Positions 38,620 to 48,650 of a stretch of DNA of 64,000 nt are shown here, one piece after another. This stretch comes from Shewanella algidipiscicola. GTDB taxonomy: Bacteria; Pseudomonadota; Gammaproteobacteria; Enterobacterales; Shewanellaceae. Below the pieces are notes generated by a model that saw only the letters and a program-made list of their open reading frames with translations, made no database searches and had not been told where the DNA came from. The translations under genes and the position numbers were made by a program. Within the stretch, counting starts at the first letter, position 1. Every line of letters starts with the position of its first letter. The stretch spans positions 186,001 through 250,000 of the forward strand of contig NZ_QPQT01000005.1 of the NCBI RefSeq assembly GCF_003605125.1, read 5' to 3'.

Positions 38620-39501
38620 TTGCTAACCGATGCGATAACCCAATATCAGCAGCGTGTCGATGACCAGCTGCGCCATTTTATTCTTGCTCAAGATGACACT
38701 GAGCCGAAACTCAAAGCCGCGATGGAGCATGGCGCATTACTGGGGGGCAAACGTATTCGGCCCTTCTTAGTGTACGCTGTAGGCGACATGCTTAATATCC
38801 CCTTGCAGCAGCTCGACGCCTGCGCCGCCGCCATCGAATGCATCCATGCCTACTCGCTTATTCACGACGACTTACCGGCCATGGACGATGATGCCTTGCG
38901 CCGCGGTCAACCGACAGTGCATATCGCCTTCGATGAAGCCACGGCGATTTTAGCCGGCGATGCTTTGCAGACCTTAGCCTTTGAAATTATTAGCCAAGAG
39001 CAGTCAGGCTTACAACCAAGTCAGCAATTGACCATGGTGCGCTCACTGGCCAAGGCCTCTGGATATCATGGTATGTGTGGTGGTCAAGCGATGGATCTTA
39101 ATGCCACCGATAAACAGATAGATTTAACCACATTAACACGCTTACATCGTTTAAAAACTGGCGCACTCATCCGCTGCGCAGTGGAATTACCTATCATTGC
39201 CGCTGGCATCACAGATACCGAACGCGATCTACTGTTAGAATTTGCCGACGCAGTGGGCTTAGCCTTTCAAGTTCAAGACGATGTACTCGACATTACCTCG
39301 AGTACCGAAGAGCTTGGAAAACCACAAGGTTCTGACTGTGAGTCCAATAAGAGCACCTACCCTAAACTGCTAGGCTTGTCTGGTGCACAAGCAACCGCGA
39401 AAAGTTTGATCCATGACGCCCTATCAGCGCTGGCTAAATTACCATACAATAGCCAGTTAATTGCCGAATTCGCCCGTTTTATCATTGAGCGAAGAGTATA
39501 A
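38620..39501 (+). CDS. ispA: Farnesyl diphosphate synthase (IspA)
   Basis: Condenses dimethylallyl and isopentenyl diphosphates to farnesyl diphosphate for quinones, undecaprenol and heme O. The protein has 293 residues. The first Asp-rich motif is DDLPAMDDD near 84-92 and the second is DDVLD near 224-228; GGKRIRPFL and KTGALI are also conserved. The TTG start at 38620 directly abuts the xseB stop (TAATTG). dxs starts 22 bp after the stop. Confidence 0.96.
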   Translation: MLTDAITQYQQRVDDQLRHFILAQDDTEPKLKAAMEHGALLGGKRIRPFLVYAVGDMLNIPLQQLDACAAAIECIHAYSLIHDDLPAMDDDALRRGQPTVHIAFDEATAILAGDALQTLAFEIISQEQSGLQPSQQLTMVRSLAKASGYHGMCGGQAMDLNATDKQIDLTTLTRLHRLKTGALIRCAVELPIIAAGITDTERDLLLEFADAVGLAFQVQDDVLDITSSTEELGKPQGSDCESNKSTYPKLLGLSGAQATAKSLIHDALSALAKLPYNSQLIAEFARFIIERRV

Positions 39502-39523
39502 TAAAGAGCCAAAGAATCTCGCT

Positions 39524-41392
39524 ATGAGTTTGGATATAACGAAATACCCTGTGTTAGCACAGGCCAACACCCCTGATGAGCTGAGACAGTTGCCACAGGG
39601 CGTGCTCCCAAAACTTGCTGATGAACTCAGAAGTTTTCTGCTGCAATCGGTAGGCATTTCAAGTGGCCACTTTGCCTCAGGACTAGGCACAGTCGAACTC
39701 ACCGTTGCCTTGCACTATGTCTATAACACCCCATTCGATAGACTCGTATGGGATGTGGGACATCAAGCCTATCCACATAAAATTTTAACCGGTCGGCGCG
39801 ATAAGATGCACACCATACGTCAAAAGGGAGGCATACATCCCTTCCCTTGGCGTGAAGAAAGTGAATATGACACCTTTAGCGTGGGCCACTCTGGAACCTC
39901 CATCAGTGCCGCGTTAGCGATGGCTGTTGCGGCTGAAAAAGAGCAAGCCGGGCGCAAAGTGGTCGCCGTAATTGGCGATGGTGCCATGACTGGCGGTATG
40001 GTGTTTGAGGCGATGAACCATGCCGGAGACCTACACAACGACATGTTAGTCGTGCTCAATGATAACGAGATGTCGATTTCAGAAAACGTCGGCGCTCTCA
40101 ATAATCATCTAGCCCAACTGATGTCCGGCCGCTTATACACCACCATTCGTGAAAGCAGTAAAAAAGTGCTCAAAGGGATGCCAGTCATCAAAGAGATGGC
40201 TAAGCGAACCGAAGAGCACCTTAAAGGTATGGTCGTGCCTGGCACCATGTTTGAAGAGCTGGGCTTTAACTATATTGGCCCTATCGATGGTCACGATGTC
40301 GATGCCTTAGTCGAAACCATGCGCAACATGCGCAATTTATCTGGGCCGCAGATTTTACATATCATGACCAAGAAAGGTCGTGGTTACGAACCGGCAGAAA
40401 AAGATCCCATAGGCTGGCATGCCGTGCCTAAATTTGATCCATCAACCTTTGCCAAGCCAGCTGCAAAGCCGTCAAATCCAACCTTTTCTCAAGTATTTGG
40501 CCGTTGGCTATGTGATATGGCAGAAAAGGATGACAAAGTCTTGGGGATCACTCCCGCCATGCGTGAAGGCTCTGGCATGGTTGAGTTTTCTCAACGTTTC
40601 CCGGCACAATATTTCGATGCGGCGATTGCCGAGCAGCATGCAGTGACATTAGCCGCTGGCTTTGCTTGTGAAGGGTATAAACCCGTTGTGGCCATCTATT
40701 CAACCTTTTTACAACGCGGTTATGATCAGTTAATTCATGACGTGGCCCTGCAAAAGCTACCGGTTGTCTTTGCTATCGACCGCGGTGGTATTGTGGGTGC
40801 CGATGGCCCAACCCATCAAGGCGCGTTCGACTTAAGCTTTATGCGCACTGTACCTAATATGGTGATCATGGCGCCGTCTGACGAAAACGAATGCCGGCAA
40901 ATGCTCTATACGGGCTATTGTTACAACGATGGCCCAACTGCCATCCGTTACCCGAGAGGCAGCGCCACTGGCGAGCCGCAAGTGGACACCATGACGGCGA
41001 TGGAAGTGGGTAAGGGGTTGATTAAGCGTCAAGGCCAGAAAATTGCCATCCTTAACTTTGGCACAACTTTGGCTGCAGCAGATTACGCAGCCCAAGCCTT
41101 AGGTGCCACACTGGCTGACATGCGCTTTGTTAAGCCATTAGATGCCGAACTGGTTAAGCAATTAGCCACCAGCCACGACCTGTTAGTGACAGTGGAAGAA
41201 AATGCCATTATGGGCGGTGCGGGGTCTGGCGTATTGGAACTACTGCAACAACTGAAATTACCCATGCCGGTGCTCAATATCGGTTTGCCCGATGAGTTTA
41301 TTAAACATGGTGATTCGGCGGAGATTTTGGCAGAGTTGAAACTCGATGGTGAAGGGATTTTACATCAAATCAACGCCTACATCGGTGCGTGA
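39524..41392 (+). CDS. dxs: 1-deoxy-D-xylulose-5-phosphate synthase
   Basis: Thiamine diphosphate enzyme that makes DXP from pyruvate and glyceraldehyde 3-phosphate, the first step of the MEP isoprenoid pathway. The protein has 622 residues. Marks are the substrate His in [15 protein letters not shown], the TPP motif GDGAMTGGM with the late Asn in LNDNEMSIS, and the pyrimidine-domain [15 protein letters not shown]. The ATG at 39524 is the family start; a longer frame overlaps the end of ispA. It is the last gene of the xseB operon. Confidence 0.97.
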   Translation: MSLDITKYPVLAQANTPDELRQLPQGVLPKLADELRSFLLQSVGISSGHFASGLGTVELTVALHYVYNTPFDRLVWDVGHQAYPHKILTGRRDKMHTIRQKGGIHPFPWREESEYDTFSVGHSGTSISAALAMAVAAEKEQAGRKVVAVIGDGAMTGGMVFEAMNHAGDLHNDMLVVLNDNEMSISENVGALNNHLAQLMSGRLYTTIRESSKKVLKGMPVIKEMAKRTEEHLKGMVVPGTMFEELGFNYIGPIDGHDVDALVETMRNMRNLSGPQILHIMTKKGRGYEPAEKDPIGWHAVPKFDPSTFAKPAAKPSNPTFSQVFGRWLCDMAEKDDKVLGITPAMREGSGMVEFSQRFPAQYFDAAIAEQHAVTLAAGFACEGYKPVVAIYSTFLQRGYDQLIHDVALQKLPVVFAIDRGGIVGADGPTHQGAFDLSFMRTVPNMVIMAPSDENECRQMLYTGYCYNDGPTAIRYPRGSATGEPQVDTMTAMEVGKGLIKRQGQKIAILNFGTTLAAADYAAQALGATLADMRFVKPLDAELVKQLATSHDLLVTVEENAIMGGAGSGVLELLQQLKLPMPVLNIGLPDEFIKHGDSAEILAELKLDGEGILHQINAYIGA

Positions 41393-41423
41393 TCTGTCAG
41401 TATCTCGAGTCGAATAGTGACAA

Positions 41424-41454
41424 AAAAATAGGCCTCTACTTGAGGCCTATTTTT
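41424..41454. terminator. Bidirectional terminator between dxs and grpE
   Basis: AAAAATAGGCCTC and GAGGCCTATTTTT form a 13-bp stem around TACTT, with A- and T-runs on both sides. It lies between convergent dxs and grpE. Confidence 0.93.
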
Positions 41455-41493
41455 ATAATAACGTCTTTTTATACTAACGACATCGAATACCTA

Positions 41494-42129
41494 TTAGGCT
41501 TGGGTATCGATTGAGCCTGTATCGGCCGAGTCAGCACTACCTTGCGACACCATCACCATGGCTGGACGCAGTAGACGGTCGTTAAGAATGTAACCTTTTT
41601 GCATGACCATCATGACAGTGTTTGCCGGAAAATCATCACTTGGCTGCATACCAATGGCTTGATGATGATCAGGGTTAAAGGCTTCACCTTGTGGGTTCAA
41701 TGGTGATAGACCAAACTTTTCAACCGCTGTAGTAAAGCTCTTAAGCGTCAGCTCAACCCCTTCATAAATCGCCTTGGTGGTCTCATCTTCTGCATTGGTT
41801 CCTTGAAGCGCTCGCTCCATGTTATCAATAACAGGTAAAAGTTCATTGGCAAACTTTTCGAGGGCGAACTTGTGGGCCTTTTCCACATCCATGGCAGCAC
41901 GACGACGCACGTTATCCACTTCTGCAGCAGCGCGGATCACCGAGTCTTTCTGCTCTTCGACTTTCGCTTCTGCCGCAGCTAATGCTTGTTCAAGCTCTTC
42001 TATACGAAAATTAGCTTGGGTCAGCTCATCCATCAAATTTGCCGCATCTTCAACCACCTCGGTGTCGACTTCTGGCGCGATATTGTTATCAATCTGTGGC
42101 TCTTGTGCTTTATTTGATTCGTTGCTCAT
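41494..42129 (-). CDS. grpE: GrpE, nucleotide exchange factor of DnaK
   Basis: Releases ADP from DnaK and acts as a heat sensor through its long helix. The protein has 211 residues: an acidic disordered N-terminus, a coiled coil at about 35-90, and the family motif with [24 protein letters not shown]. The C-terminal beta domain has [16 protein letters not shown] and [21 protein letters not shown]. The ATG at 42129 has CTGGAG upstream. A sigma-32 promoter stands about 45 bp before it. dnaK and dnaJ are not adjacent. Confidence 0.97.
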   Translation of the reverse strand: MSNESNKAQEPQIDNNIAPEVDTEVVEDAANLMDELTQANFRIEELEQALAAAEAKVEEQKDSVIRAAAEVDNVRRRAAMDVEKAHKFALEKFANELLPVIDNMERALQGTNAEDETTKAIYEGVELTLKSFTTAVEKFGLSPLNPQGEAFNPDHHQAIGMQPSDDFPANTVMMVMQKGYILNDRLLRPAMVMVSQGSADSADTGSIDTQA

Positions 42130-42174
42130 TGTTACTCCAGCTAAAAATGCTTTGTTTCTGCATACTCTGGGCAT

Positions 42175-42203
42175 ATTATGGGGATCAAATTTGAGGTTTC
42201 AAG
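42175..42203 (-). promoter_or_regulatory. Sigma-32 (heat shock) promoter of grpE
   Basis: On the minus strand CTTGAAA (42203-42197) and CCCCATAAT (42183-42175) are separated by 13 bp, matching the RpoH consensus closely. The -10 lies about 46 bp from the grpE start. The -35 end is only 26 bp from the nadK start codon. Confidence 0.88.
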
Positions 42204-42229
42204 CCCTAAGGCATGGATCAAAGACAAAT

Positions 42230-43108
42230 ATGAGCAAAGCGTTCCACACAATTGGCTTAATTGGCAAACCCCATCACATTGGGACACATAACACCCTGAA
42301 ACAGCTACATCATTGGTTAACCCAAAACGGGTATGATGTTTATGTTGAGGAGAGAGTTTCAGCCGAAATAGGCGCCCATGTCAAATCGGTCGACTTACTG
42401 CAAATAGGTGAATACTGTGATTTGGCTATCGTTGTCGGCGGTGACGGCAATATGCTAGGGGCTGCGCGCGTGTTGGCTCGCTTTGATATTGGGGTCATCG
42501 GCGTCAACCGCGGTAATTTAGGCTTCTTGACCGATCTACCACCCGAGGGGTTTGAACCTGCATTAACGAAAGTACTCGAAGGGGATTATAAAACCGAATA
42601 CCGTTTCTTACTCGAATCGGAAGTCCATCGTCACGGCAATGTAAAGGCCAGCAATACCGCCGTCAACGAAACCGTGCTCCATCCCGGTAAAATTGCGCAT
42701 ATGATTGAGTTTGAAGTCTATATTGACGATAACTTTATGTACAGTCAGCGCGCCGATGGCATGATAGTGTCGACCCCAACGGGCTCTACAGCCTATTCAC
42801 TTTCTGCAGGGGGAGCCATTTTAACCCCTAATCTTGAGGCGCTCATTTTAGTGCCTATGTTTCCGCACACTTTGTCCTGCCGGCCGATTGTGGTCGATGC
42901 GTGCAGCACCATCAAACTGGTTGTGTCACCAGATAATGATGATGCCTTAGAAGTCAGCTGTGATGGTCATGTCACTTTAGCGGTACTACCAGGCGATGAA
43001 ATAATTATCCGCCGCAGCAAGGAGCGCTTACATTTGATCCACCCAACGGGATATAACTACTTTAACGTGCTGAGAAGTAAACTCGGGTGGGGCAGTAAGT
43101 TATTTTAA
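42230..43108 (+). CDS. nadK: NAD kinase
   Basis: ATP-dependent phosphorylation of NAD to NADP. The 292 residues equal the E. coli length. The signature GGDGNML is near residues 72-78, with [11 protein letters not shown], the NE motif in AVNETVLH, and the glycine-rich [15 protein letters not shown]. The ATG at 42230 is used; a long in-frame extension upstream to 41819 is antisense to grpE and rejected. It diverges from grpE, as in E. coli. Confidence 0.97.
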   Translation: MSKAFHTIGLIGKPHHIGTHNTLKQLHHWLTQNGYDVYVEERVSAEIGAHVKSVDLLQIGEYCDLAIVVGGDGNMLGAARVLARFDIGVIGVNRGNLGFLTDLPPEGFEPALTKVLEGDYKTEYRFLLESEVHRHGNVKASNTAVNETVLHPGKIAHMIEFEVYIDDNFMYSQRADGMIVSTPTGSTAYSLSAGGAILTPNLEALILVPMFPHTLSCRPIVVDACSTIKLVVSPDNDDALEVSCDGHVTLAVLPGDEIIIRRSKERLHLIHPTGYNYFNVLRSKLGWGSKLF

Positions 43109-43234
43109 CTAAGTGTCTTGCTTATGGTTACAGCTCACAACGTCTCTCACCACTGTATCACGTCAATCATGGGCACTAGATACCTTTACCAGCTCAAAAG
43201 CCCATTAGATCTATCAGCCAGTGGTAAATCAAAA

Positions 43235-43264
43235 ATAAGCCCTCGTCATTACGCGAGGGCTTAT
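43235..43264 (-). terminator. Terminator between nadK and the TonB_C gene
   Basis: ATAAGCCCTCG and CGAGGGCTTAT form an 11-bp stem around TCATTACG. The minus-strand tail is TTTTTGATTT, so it best serves the minus-strand gene ending at 43343; on plus it may also help end nadK. Confidence 0.85.
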
Positions 43265-43342
43265 GAGTTAACTAGTTCGATTAAGTGCTTTAATAGCTGA
43301 AAACACTGCTTACTCAACCGCTTGAGTCATACAGAGCAAATG

Positions 43343-44407
43343 TTAACCTTCTACTTCAAACAATAATCTTACTGTGGTCTGCGCCGCAACCGGCTTACCA
43401 TCGACAAACTTAGGCGCATAACGCCACTGCTTTATCGCCTTCAGCGACTCTTTTATAAATAGAGGCCCCCCTTCAGAGGCTAGGGTCACAGGATCTTGCA
43501 CAAACCCTTGTTCATCGACAGTAAATTCAATCTCCGACCAGCCTTCACGTCCAGCACGAATATAGGACATAGGATATTGAGGCGATGAACGAAACAGCGG
43601 CGTTTGCTCTTGCTGATCATCCCAAGGCGTCATACTGCCAATCGCAATACAGTGGGCTGTGGCCTGCTCGCTCTCGCCCTCACGCTCATATAGCTCGACT
43701 AAACGAGCATGGGCTGACAGCTTATAGGGATGACTAAAATCGAGTACAGCAAACTGCTTGACCACCTCTTCTAGATGACTAATAGCATCGCTGTAGCGCT
43801 TTTCACTCGCCTTTATCACGCCAACGTAATAAGTTGCCGTTATCCGGCGGATATCATTATTAGGCAGCTGCTGATAGATCTCATAGGCATCTAATACATC
43901 ACTGCGAATATCACGCCCGTAATATTCTGTCGACATCAATGCCTTAAAAGCCAATAACTTAACCTCGGCTGTGAGTAACAGGTTATCGCTTGTCTGTGCA
44001 ATGGAGATAGCTTCTTTAAACAGCGACTTTTGCTCTTTAGACGCCGACATCGTTTGCGCAGCGCCCAGTAGTGGGTCGATAACCTCAATGGCATCCCCCC
44101 CAAAATATGACCTATAAGTCTCTAAAACCTGCAAAAACTGTTGATGCGCGGCCTCGAGATCGCCTTTGGCCTGTAAGGATGTTGCCCAGTTCAATTGCAG
44201 ATGAGTAATGTCGATTGCGTCAGGCTCAAAATACCCCTGACCCAGCAGATAGGTTTGCTGCGCATACTGCTCAGCAGCATGAATATCTTTAACTTCAATG
44301 GCGTGTTGATAAGCGGCATAACTGTCGCTAAAAGGTGAGGCACCAAGCGGCGCAGAATTGATTAACAGTACTGCACTTAGCGCCAATAGCGGTAATTTTA
44401 AAACCAT
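43343..44407 (-). CDS. Exported TPR protein with TonB C-terminal domain
   Basis: A 354-residue protein. It has a signal-type N-terminus (about 1-23, ending in PLGAS) and TPR-like helical repeats across about 25-245. The C-terminal TonB domain covers about 265-352, with PQYPMSYIRAGREGWSEIEFTVDEQG and SLKAIKQWRYAPKFVDGKPV. There is no Pro-rich spacer as in classical TonB, so it probably does not span the periplasm to energise receptors. A periplasmic scaffold role is an inference. The ATG at 44407 is used; the longer frame starts with TTG three codons earlier. Confidence 0.82.
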   Translation of the reverse strand: MVLKLPLLALSAVLLINSAPLGASPFSDSYAAYQHAIEVKDIHAAEQYAQQTYLLGQGYFEPDAIDITHLQLNWATSLQAKGDLEAAHQQFLQVLETYRSYFGGDAIEVIDPLLGAAQTMSASKEQKSLFKEAISIAQTSDNLLLTAEVKLLAFKALMSTEYYGRDIRSDVLDAYEIYQQLPNNDIRRITATYYVGVIKASEKRYSDAISHLEEVVKQFAVLDFSHPYKLSAHARLVELYEREGESEQATAHCIAIGSMTPWDDQQEQTPLFRSSPQYPMSYIRAGREGWSEIEFTVDEQGFVQDPVTLASEGGPLFIKESLKAIKQWRYAPKFVDGKPVAAQTTVRLLFEVEG

Positions 44408-44533
44408 AATAAACAAATATCCTTATTTGTGAAAATAAACTAACGCAGCTTTTCCCTGCTTTATATTAGGTAAACTCGACTTATTTTAGACAAGCATTTC
44501 ACTGGTTAAAAACCATCCTACCAGCCTACCCAG

Positions 44534-45874
44534 TTATTGTAAACTTATGTAAAGTGAGCGTAATCGCCTCACCATCCATAAGGTCAATAACGCGCTGCAA
44601 CACGCTAAAGAGATCCACACGCCTGTCACCCCAAACGCCCAAGCAAACAAGTAAATAATAACGGCAATTAATATTAACTTGCTGCCCGTTAGCATGGCGG
44701 CGTCTTTAGGACGACCGATCGCCTGGAAAAATGCTGCGCCGGTAAGAATAACCCCTTCAAAAGGAAGTCCCCAAAAATAGAGCCGCATCCCTTCGATAGC
44801 CACAGGTGTTAACTCAGCATTATCTCCGGCAAAAATATACACTAAATATTTCGGCAGCAGATAGATAAACAATAGACCTATGACCGCCGTCACTAAGGTC
44901 ATCAAAGTCGCAATTTTGAATGTCTGGAACACCCTATCGAACCGGTTAGCTCCCGCATTAAAGCTGAAAATGGGTTGTGTGCCGAGCGCTATCCCCTCAA
45001 AAATCAAATAAAATAATGCCTCGGTGTAACTCACCACTCCGTAAGCGGCGACATGTATTGGGGCACCGACCCATAAAAACGCCATATTATGCAGCGTTAA
45101 GACTATCGAGAGATACAGGTTCATTAAAAAACTGGGAAAGCCCACTTTAACAATGTTGGAGCAGTGATCTAGAGTCAGCTTCATCTGCTCGATATTGATA
45201 CCGAGACGCGTTTTTGCCGTAAAAAAATGTTGCAGACAAGCCAAGCCTGTCACTGCTTGACAGATCATGGTAGCAATGGCGGCCCCAGCTAACCCCAAAG
45301 GAAACACCACAATCAACAACCAATCGAGTAGCGCATTAAGGCAACCGCTGATGATCAATATCCAAGTTACAAAACCTGGGCGACCATCGTTTCTTAACAG
45401 CGCTGCAAACGCAATGGCCAAAATAGGAAACACACCTAATGCAAAATACCAAAACAAGTATTCATAGGCACCGCGTAACACTTCTCCCTCGGCGCCCAGC
45501 CACATTAAGATATCACGACTGAAAAAGGTGCCCACCAGCGCAAATAAAACGCCGGAAATTAAACATAGGGTAAAGGTGTTACCGAGTATTTTTCGCGCTC
45601 GCGCCGGATCATTGCGCCCCAAATTGATAGACACTAATGAGGCGCCGCCCATCCCCAACAACGCACCAACGGCATACAAAATCGCCCCAACCGGATACGC
45701 CAGCATCATTCCGGCCAAGCCGACTTCACCCAGATAATGGCCAATAAACATGCCGTCTATCACTACATACACCCCAGTCACTAACATAGATAAGATCGTG
45801 GGGATGGTGTAACGCCATACTAATGTTGGGATGGGTTCTGTCGCTAACGATTGATCTTGTGGTACGTCTTGCAT
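44534..45874 (-). CDS. MATE family multidrug efflux transporter
   Basis: A 446-residue protein with 12 predicted membrane helices in two similar halves, family MatE. Family marks are IPTILSMLVTGVYVVIDGMFIGHYLG in the first helices, the GLAGAAIATMI repeat and GTQPIFSFNAGA in the second half. It resembles the MepA/DinF-like branch that exports cationic compounds using sodium or proton gradients. The actual substrates are not readable. No regulator gene is adjacent. Confidence 0.92.
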   Translation of the reverse strand: MQDVPQDQSLATEPIPTLVWRYTIPTILSMLVTGVYVVIDGMFIGHYLGEVGLAGMMLAYPVGAILYAVGALLGMGGASLVSINLGRNDPARARKILGNTFTLCLISGVLFALVGTFFSRDILMWLGAEGEVLRGAYEYLFWYFALGVFPILAIAFAALLRNDGRPGFVTWILIISGCLNALLDWLLIVVFPLGLAGAAIATMICQAVTGLACLQHFFTAKTRLGINIEQMKLTLDHCSNIVKVGFPSFLMNLYLSIVLTLHNMAFLWVGAPIHVAAYGVVSYTEALFYLIFEGIALGTQPIFSFNAGANRFDRVFQTFKIATLMTLVTAVIGLLFIYLLPKYLVYIFAGDNAELTPVAIEGMRLYFWGLPFEGVILTGAAFFQAIGRPKDAAMLTGSKLILIAVIIYLFAWAFGVTGVWISLACCSALLTLWMVRRLRSLYISLQ

Positions 45875-45990
45875 AGTCTATTATCTATCTGCTCAGTAAA
45901 AAGACAAAGAAATCATATTAACCATTCACGATAACGTAGCACTAGCCGCTAACTTACCGACAATGTTAGGCAATCATAGGCGCTACGCCG

Positions 45991-47091
45991 TTAAACGATG
46001 TCACGCTTAGCAAGCGACAGCAGTTGCTGCTCGGTTGCGGATATAGTGATCGGCTGGCGAGAAATCAACTCAATACGAGAGTCCAGCGCATCATCAAGCT
46101 CAACAACCTGTAGCTGCTGATCAACATAGTTAAGGGTGGCAATACCCTCATCGCAAATTAGTAAAGCTTTTAAACGCAGGCAGTCCTGACGCTTTACCCA
46201 GGCGACAATGGCTTCAAAGTCGAATTCATAATGGCAATCAAATACCCAGCCAGCACTGTATATCCCCTCATGCTGATTATCATTGCGATAGATGCCAAGC
46301 TCATCAAACACTATGGTCGGTGGCATGGAGGGCACGGATATGCTGGAAAGTGGACTCAGAGGCGAGACAGAAAAGAGTGATGGGCTTGAGTCTGGCGAGT
46401 TTACTGGCGCTTTAGTGGGGGACTGAGCACCAACACTTTCTCTATCACAATCTAACACCTGCCCTGCTAACCGATTAAATAACGCCGGAGTTTGACTCTC
46501 TTGCTCGCGGGTTAAGTTGATTGCTTGCACTGGCGCGCTAATAGACTGCTGGGCAAGAAAGGTGTGCAACTGTGCCAAATCCTCATCTGCCGCTAAATCA
46601 CCTTTGGTGACTAAAATCAGGTCGGCAACGGCTAATTGCTGCTTAAAAATGTCGCTTTCTCGATAGCGGTTGTCGCTCACCTTACGTGCATCCACTAAGC
46701 AGATGGTACTTTTTAAGGCGATCACCTGCTGATAATGCGGCTGGCTCAGGGTATCGATAATCGCTTTAGGATGCCCAAGTCCTGTAGGTTCAATCAATAA
46801 CCGGTCGGGCTTAGCTTGTGCAAGCAACTGATTCACCGCCACTTGAATGGGCACGCCTGCCGCGCAGCAAATACAGCCACCAGCCACCTCTTTTATTTGC
46901 ACCTTACCCGATTGCTTGCCGATAAAACTGGCATCGATACCGACCTCACCGAACTCATTAACTAACACAGCCCATACTTGGTTAGCGGGCTTATTCGCTA
47001 ATAAATATTTAATGAGCGTAGTCTTACCCACACCTAAAAAGCCGGTGATCACATTGGTTGCGACGGGCTGAGTTATTATCGGTTTACGCAT
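45991..47091 (-). CDS. CobW/COG0523 family GTPase, YeiR-like
   Basis: A metal-handling P-loop GTPase of 366 residues. Walker A GFLGVGKTT is at 17-25; the zinc-binding CICC motif is at 73-76; IEPTGLGHP and the base-specificity TKGD follow. A Ser/Pro-rich linker at about 222-260 separates the G domain from the CobW C-terminal domain, whose YSAGWVFDCHYEFD is typical. Members act as zinc or cobalt chaperones. The organisation is closest to E. coli YeiR. It is flanked by the MATE and helicase genes with no metal transporter nearby. Confidence 0.88.
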   Translation of the reverse strand: MRKPIITQPVATNVITGFLGVGKTTLIKYLLANKPANQVWAVLVNEFGEVGIDASFIGKQSGKVQIKEVAGGCICCAAGVPIQVAVNQLLAQAKPDRLLIEPTGLGHPKAIIDTLSQPHYQQVIALKSTICLVDARKVSDNRYRESDIFKQQLAVADLILVTKGDLAADEDLAQLHTFLAQQSISAPVQAINLTREQESQTPALFNRLAGQVLDCDRESVGAQSPTKAPVNSPDSSPSLFSVSPLSPLSSISVPSMPPTIVFDELGIYRNDNQHEGIYSAGWVFDCHYEFDFEAIVAWVKRQDCLRLKALLICDEGIATLNYVDQQLQVVELDDALDSRIELISRQPITISATEQQLLSLAKRDIV

Positions 47092-47251
47092 CTTATTCTC
47101 GCTATGGTTGCATTACGGTCCGGCTCATCAGCTTGGCTAACCTTTAGGCTAACCAATCTTGTATCAACTGATAGACTCGTCGACGAGTTAACTCATTGCT
47201 ATCGCCATGGCGCAGTATCGGTAGCCTAGACGACAATGTTGCCAATCCCCC

Positions 47252-48523
47252 TTATACCTTGCGCGACTTATTAGCCCGTCGGCAGGCATAACTATGATGT
47301 TGGGTGTCGCGTGCTGAAGGGCGCTTCGCTCGCTTGGGTTTATGTGATGGACTGGTCGTTTCCAATTGCAACTCGCGGTAACGGGCCGGTAGCGGCGCAC
47401 CTATCTCATACCCAGGCACTATGTGTCTTGGCAAGGTTTGTCCAATTAAGGCTTCGATTTCTTGTAGCATCTTTTCATCATTTAATGCCACAAATGAGAT
47501 GGCATGACCAGCTAAACCTGCGCGGCCGGTGCGGCCAATACGATGCACATAATCTTCGGCATCCAGCGGTAATTCCAGGTTAATCACCAGTGGTAACGCC
47601 GCGATATCCAGTCCTCTAGCGGCAACGTCGGTTGCAACCATCACTCTGAGTTCACCCGATTTAAACTGCTCGAGCGCCCGATTTCGTGCTCCTTGGGTCT
47701 TATCACCATGGAACACGGCATTTTTTATACCGTCTAGTTTTAGCTCTTTGTGCAGTGTCTCTGCACTCTCTTTACTGCTGACAAAGACCAATACTTGTTG
47801 CCAATTATTACGCCCAATCAGTTCGGCCAAGAGCTCGGCTTTACGGCGCTTATCGACCGGATAAACCTCCTGTTTTATATTGGCTGCGGTGGTGTTTTGC
47901 GTCACATTAATCCACTCGGGATCGTCTAGCATCTTAGTGGCTAGCACCTTAATCGCCTTGCTAAAGGTCGCCGAAAATAGCTGAGTGGAATGGCGCGGGG
48001 CGATATGATTTTTAACTCGCTCAATGTCTTTAACAAAGCCTAAATCCAACATACGGTCGGCTTCATCGATAACCAGCTGCTCGACCGACGACAGATCCAA
48101 GCCATGCTGACCTATTAGGTCAAATAAACGCCCAGGGGTGGCAATTAAAATATCGACCCCCTTTGCCAGAGCCTTACGCTGAGGGTTGATATTAGCGCCA
48201 CCGTAAACCGCCAATGACGTTAATGGCGTCAACTGACTGTACTTGGCAATACTCTCGCCCACTTGTATCGCTAATTCACGAGTTGGCGTCAGCACCAGCA
48301 CACTGAGCTGGCCTAATGGCCTATCACTCTCAAGCAGCTTATGTAGAAAAGGGAGACTGAAAGCCGCTGTTTTACCCGTGCCCGTTTCGGCGCAGGCCAT
48401 CACATCACGGCCTTGCAATGCAACCGGAATCACCTTGGCCTGCACTTGGGTTAATTGTTGATAACCGCACAGCGCTGTCGCTTGAATAAGCAGAGGATGC
48501 AGAGGGAGTGAATCAAAATTCAT
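47252..48523 (-). CDS. DEAD-box RNA helicase, RhlE-like
   Basis: A 423-residue ATP-dependent RNA helicase. All motifs are present: Q motif in LTQVQAKVIP, I AETGTGKT, Ia PTRELAIQ, Ib TPGRL, II DEAD, III SAT, V RGLDI and VI HRIGRTGR. The short basic C-terminal tail (about 375-423, rich in Lys, Arg and His) likely binds RNA. The RhlE-like assignment rests on core similarity and tail; ribosome assembly and mRNA decay are typical roles. The ATG at 48523 is preferred over a start six codons earlier. Confidence 0.9.
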   Translation of the reverse strand: MNFDSLPLHPLLIQATALCGYQQLTQVQAKVIPVALQGRDVMACAETGTGKTAAFSLPFLHKLLESDRPLGQLSVLVLTPTRELAIQVGESIAKYSQLTPLTSLAVYGGANINPQRKALAKGVDILIATPGRLFDLIGQHGLDLSSVEQLVIDEADRMLDLGFVKDIERVKNHIAPRHSTQLFSATFSKAIKVLATKMLDDPEWINVTQNTTAANIKQEVYPVDKRRKAELLAELIGRNNWQQVLVFVSSKESAETLHKELKLDGIKNAVFHGDKTQGARNRALEQFKSGELRVMVATDVAARGLDIAALPLVINLELPLDAEDYVHRIGRTGRAGLAGHAISFVALNDEKMLQEIEALIGQTLPRHIVPGYEIGAPLPARYRELQLETTSPSHKPKRAKRPSARDTQHHSYACRRANKSRKV

Positions 48524-48650
48524 AATGGGCTCGATGGTCAATGGCTATTGGGTCAAAACTGAGCGCGGAGTCTATCAAAAACCGCGCCATAAGGATAACG
48601 ATTCAACATGATTAGACCGTCAATAGCCGTTAATATGGAGCGCTAGCCAC

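Noticed and set aside
41819-42229. Long in-frame extension of nadK
   Set aside because: It is antisense to grpE, Ser/Ala-rich in the way shadow frames are, and NadK has 292 residues without it.
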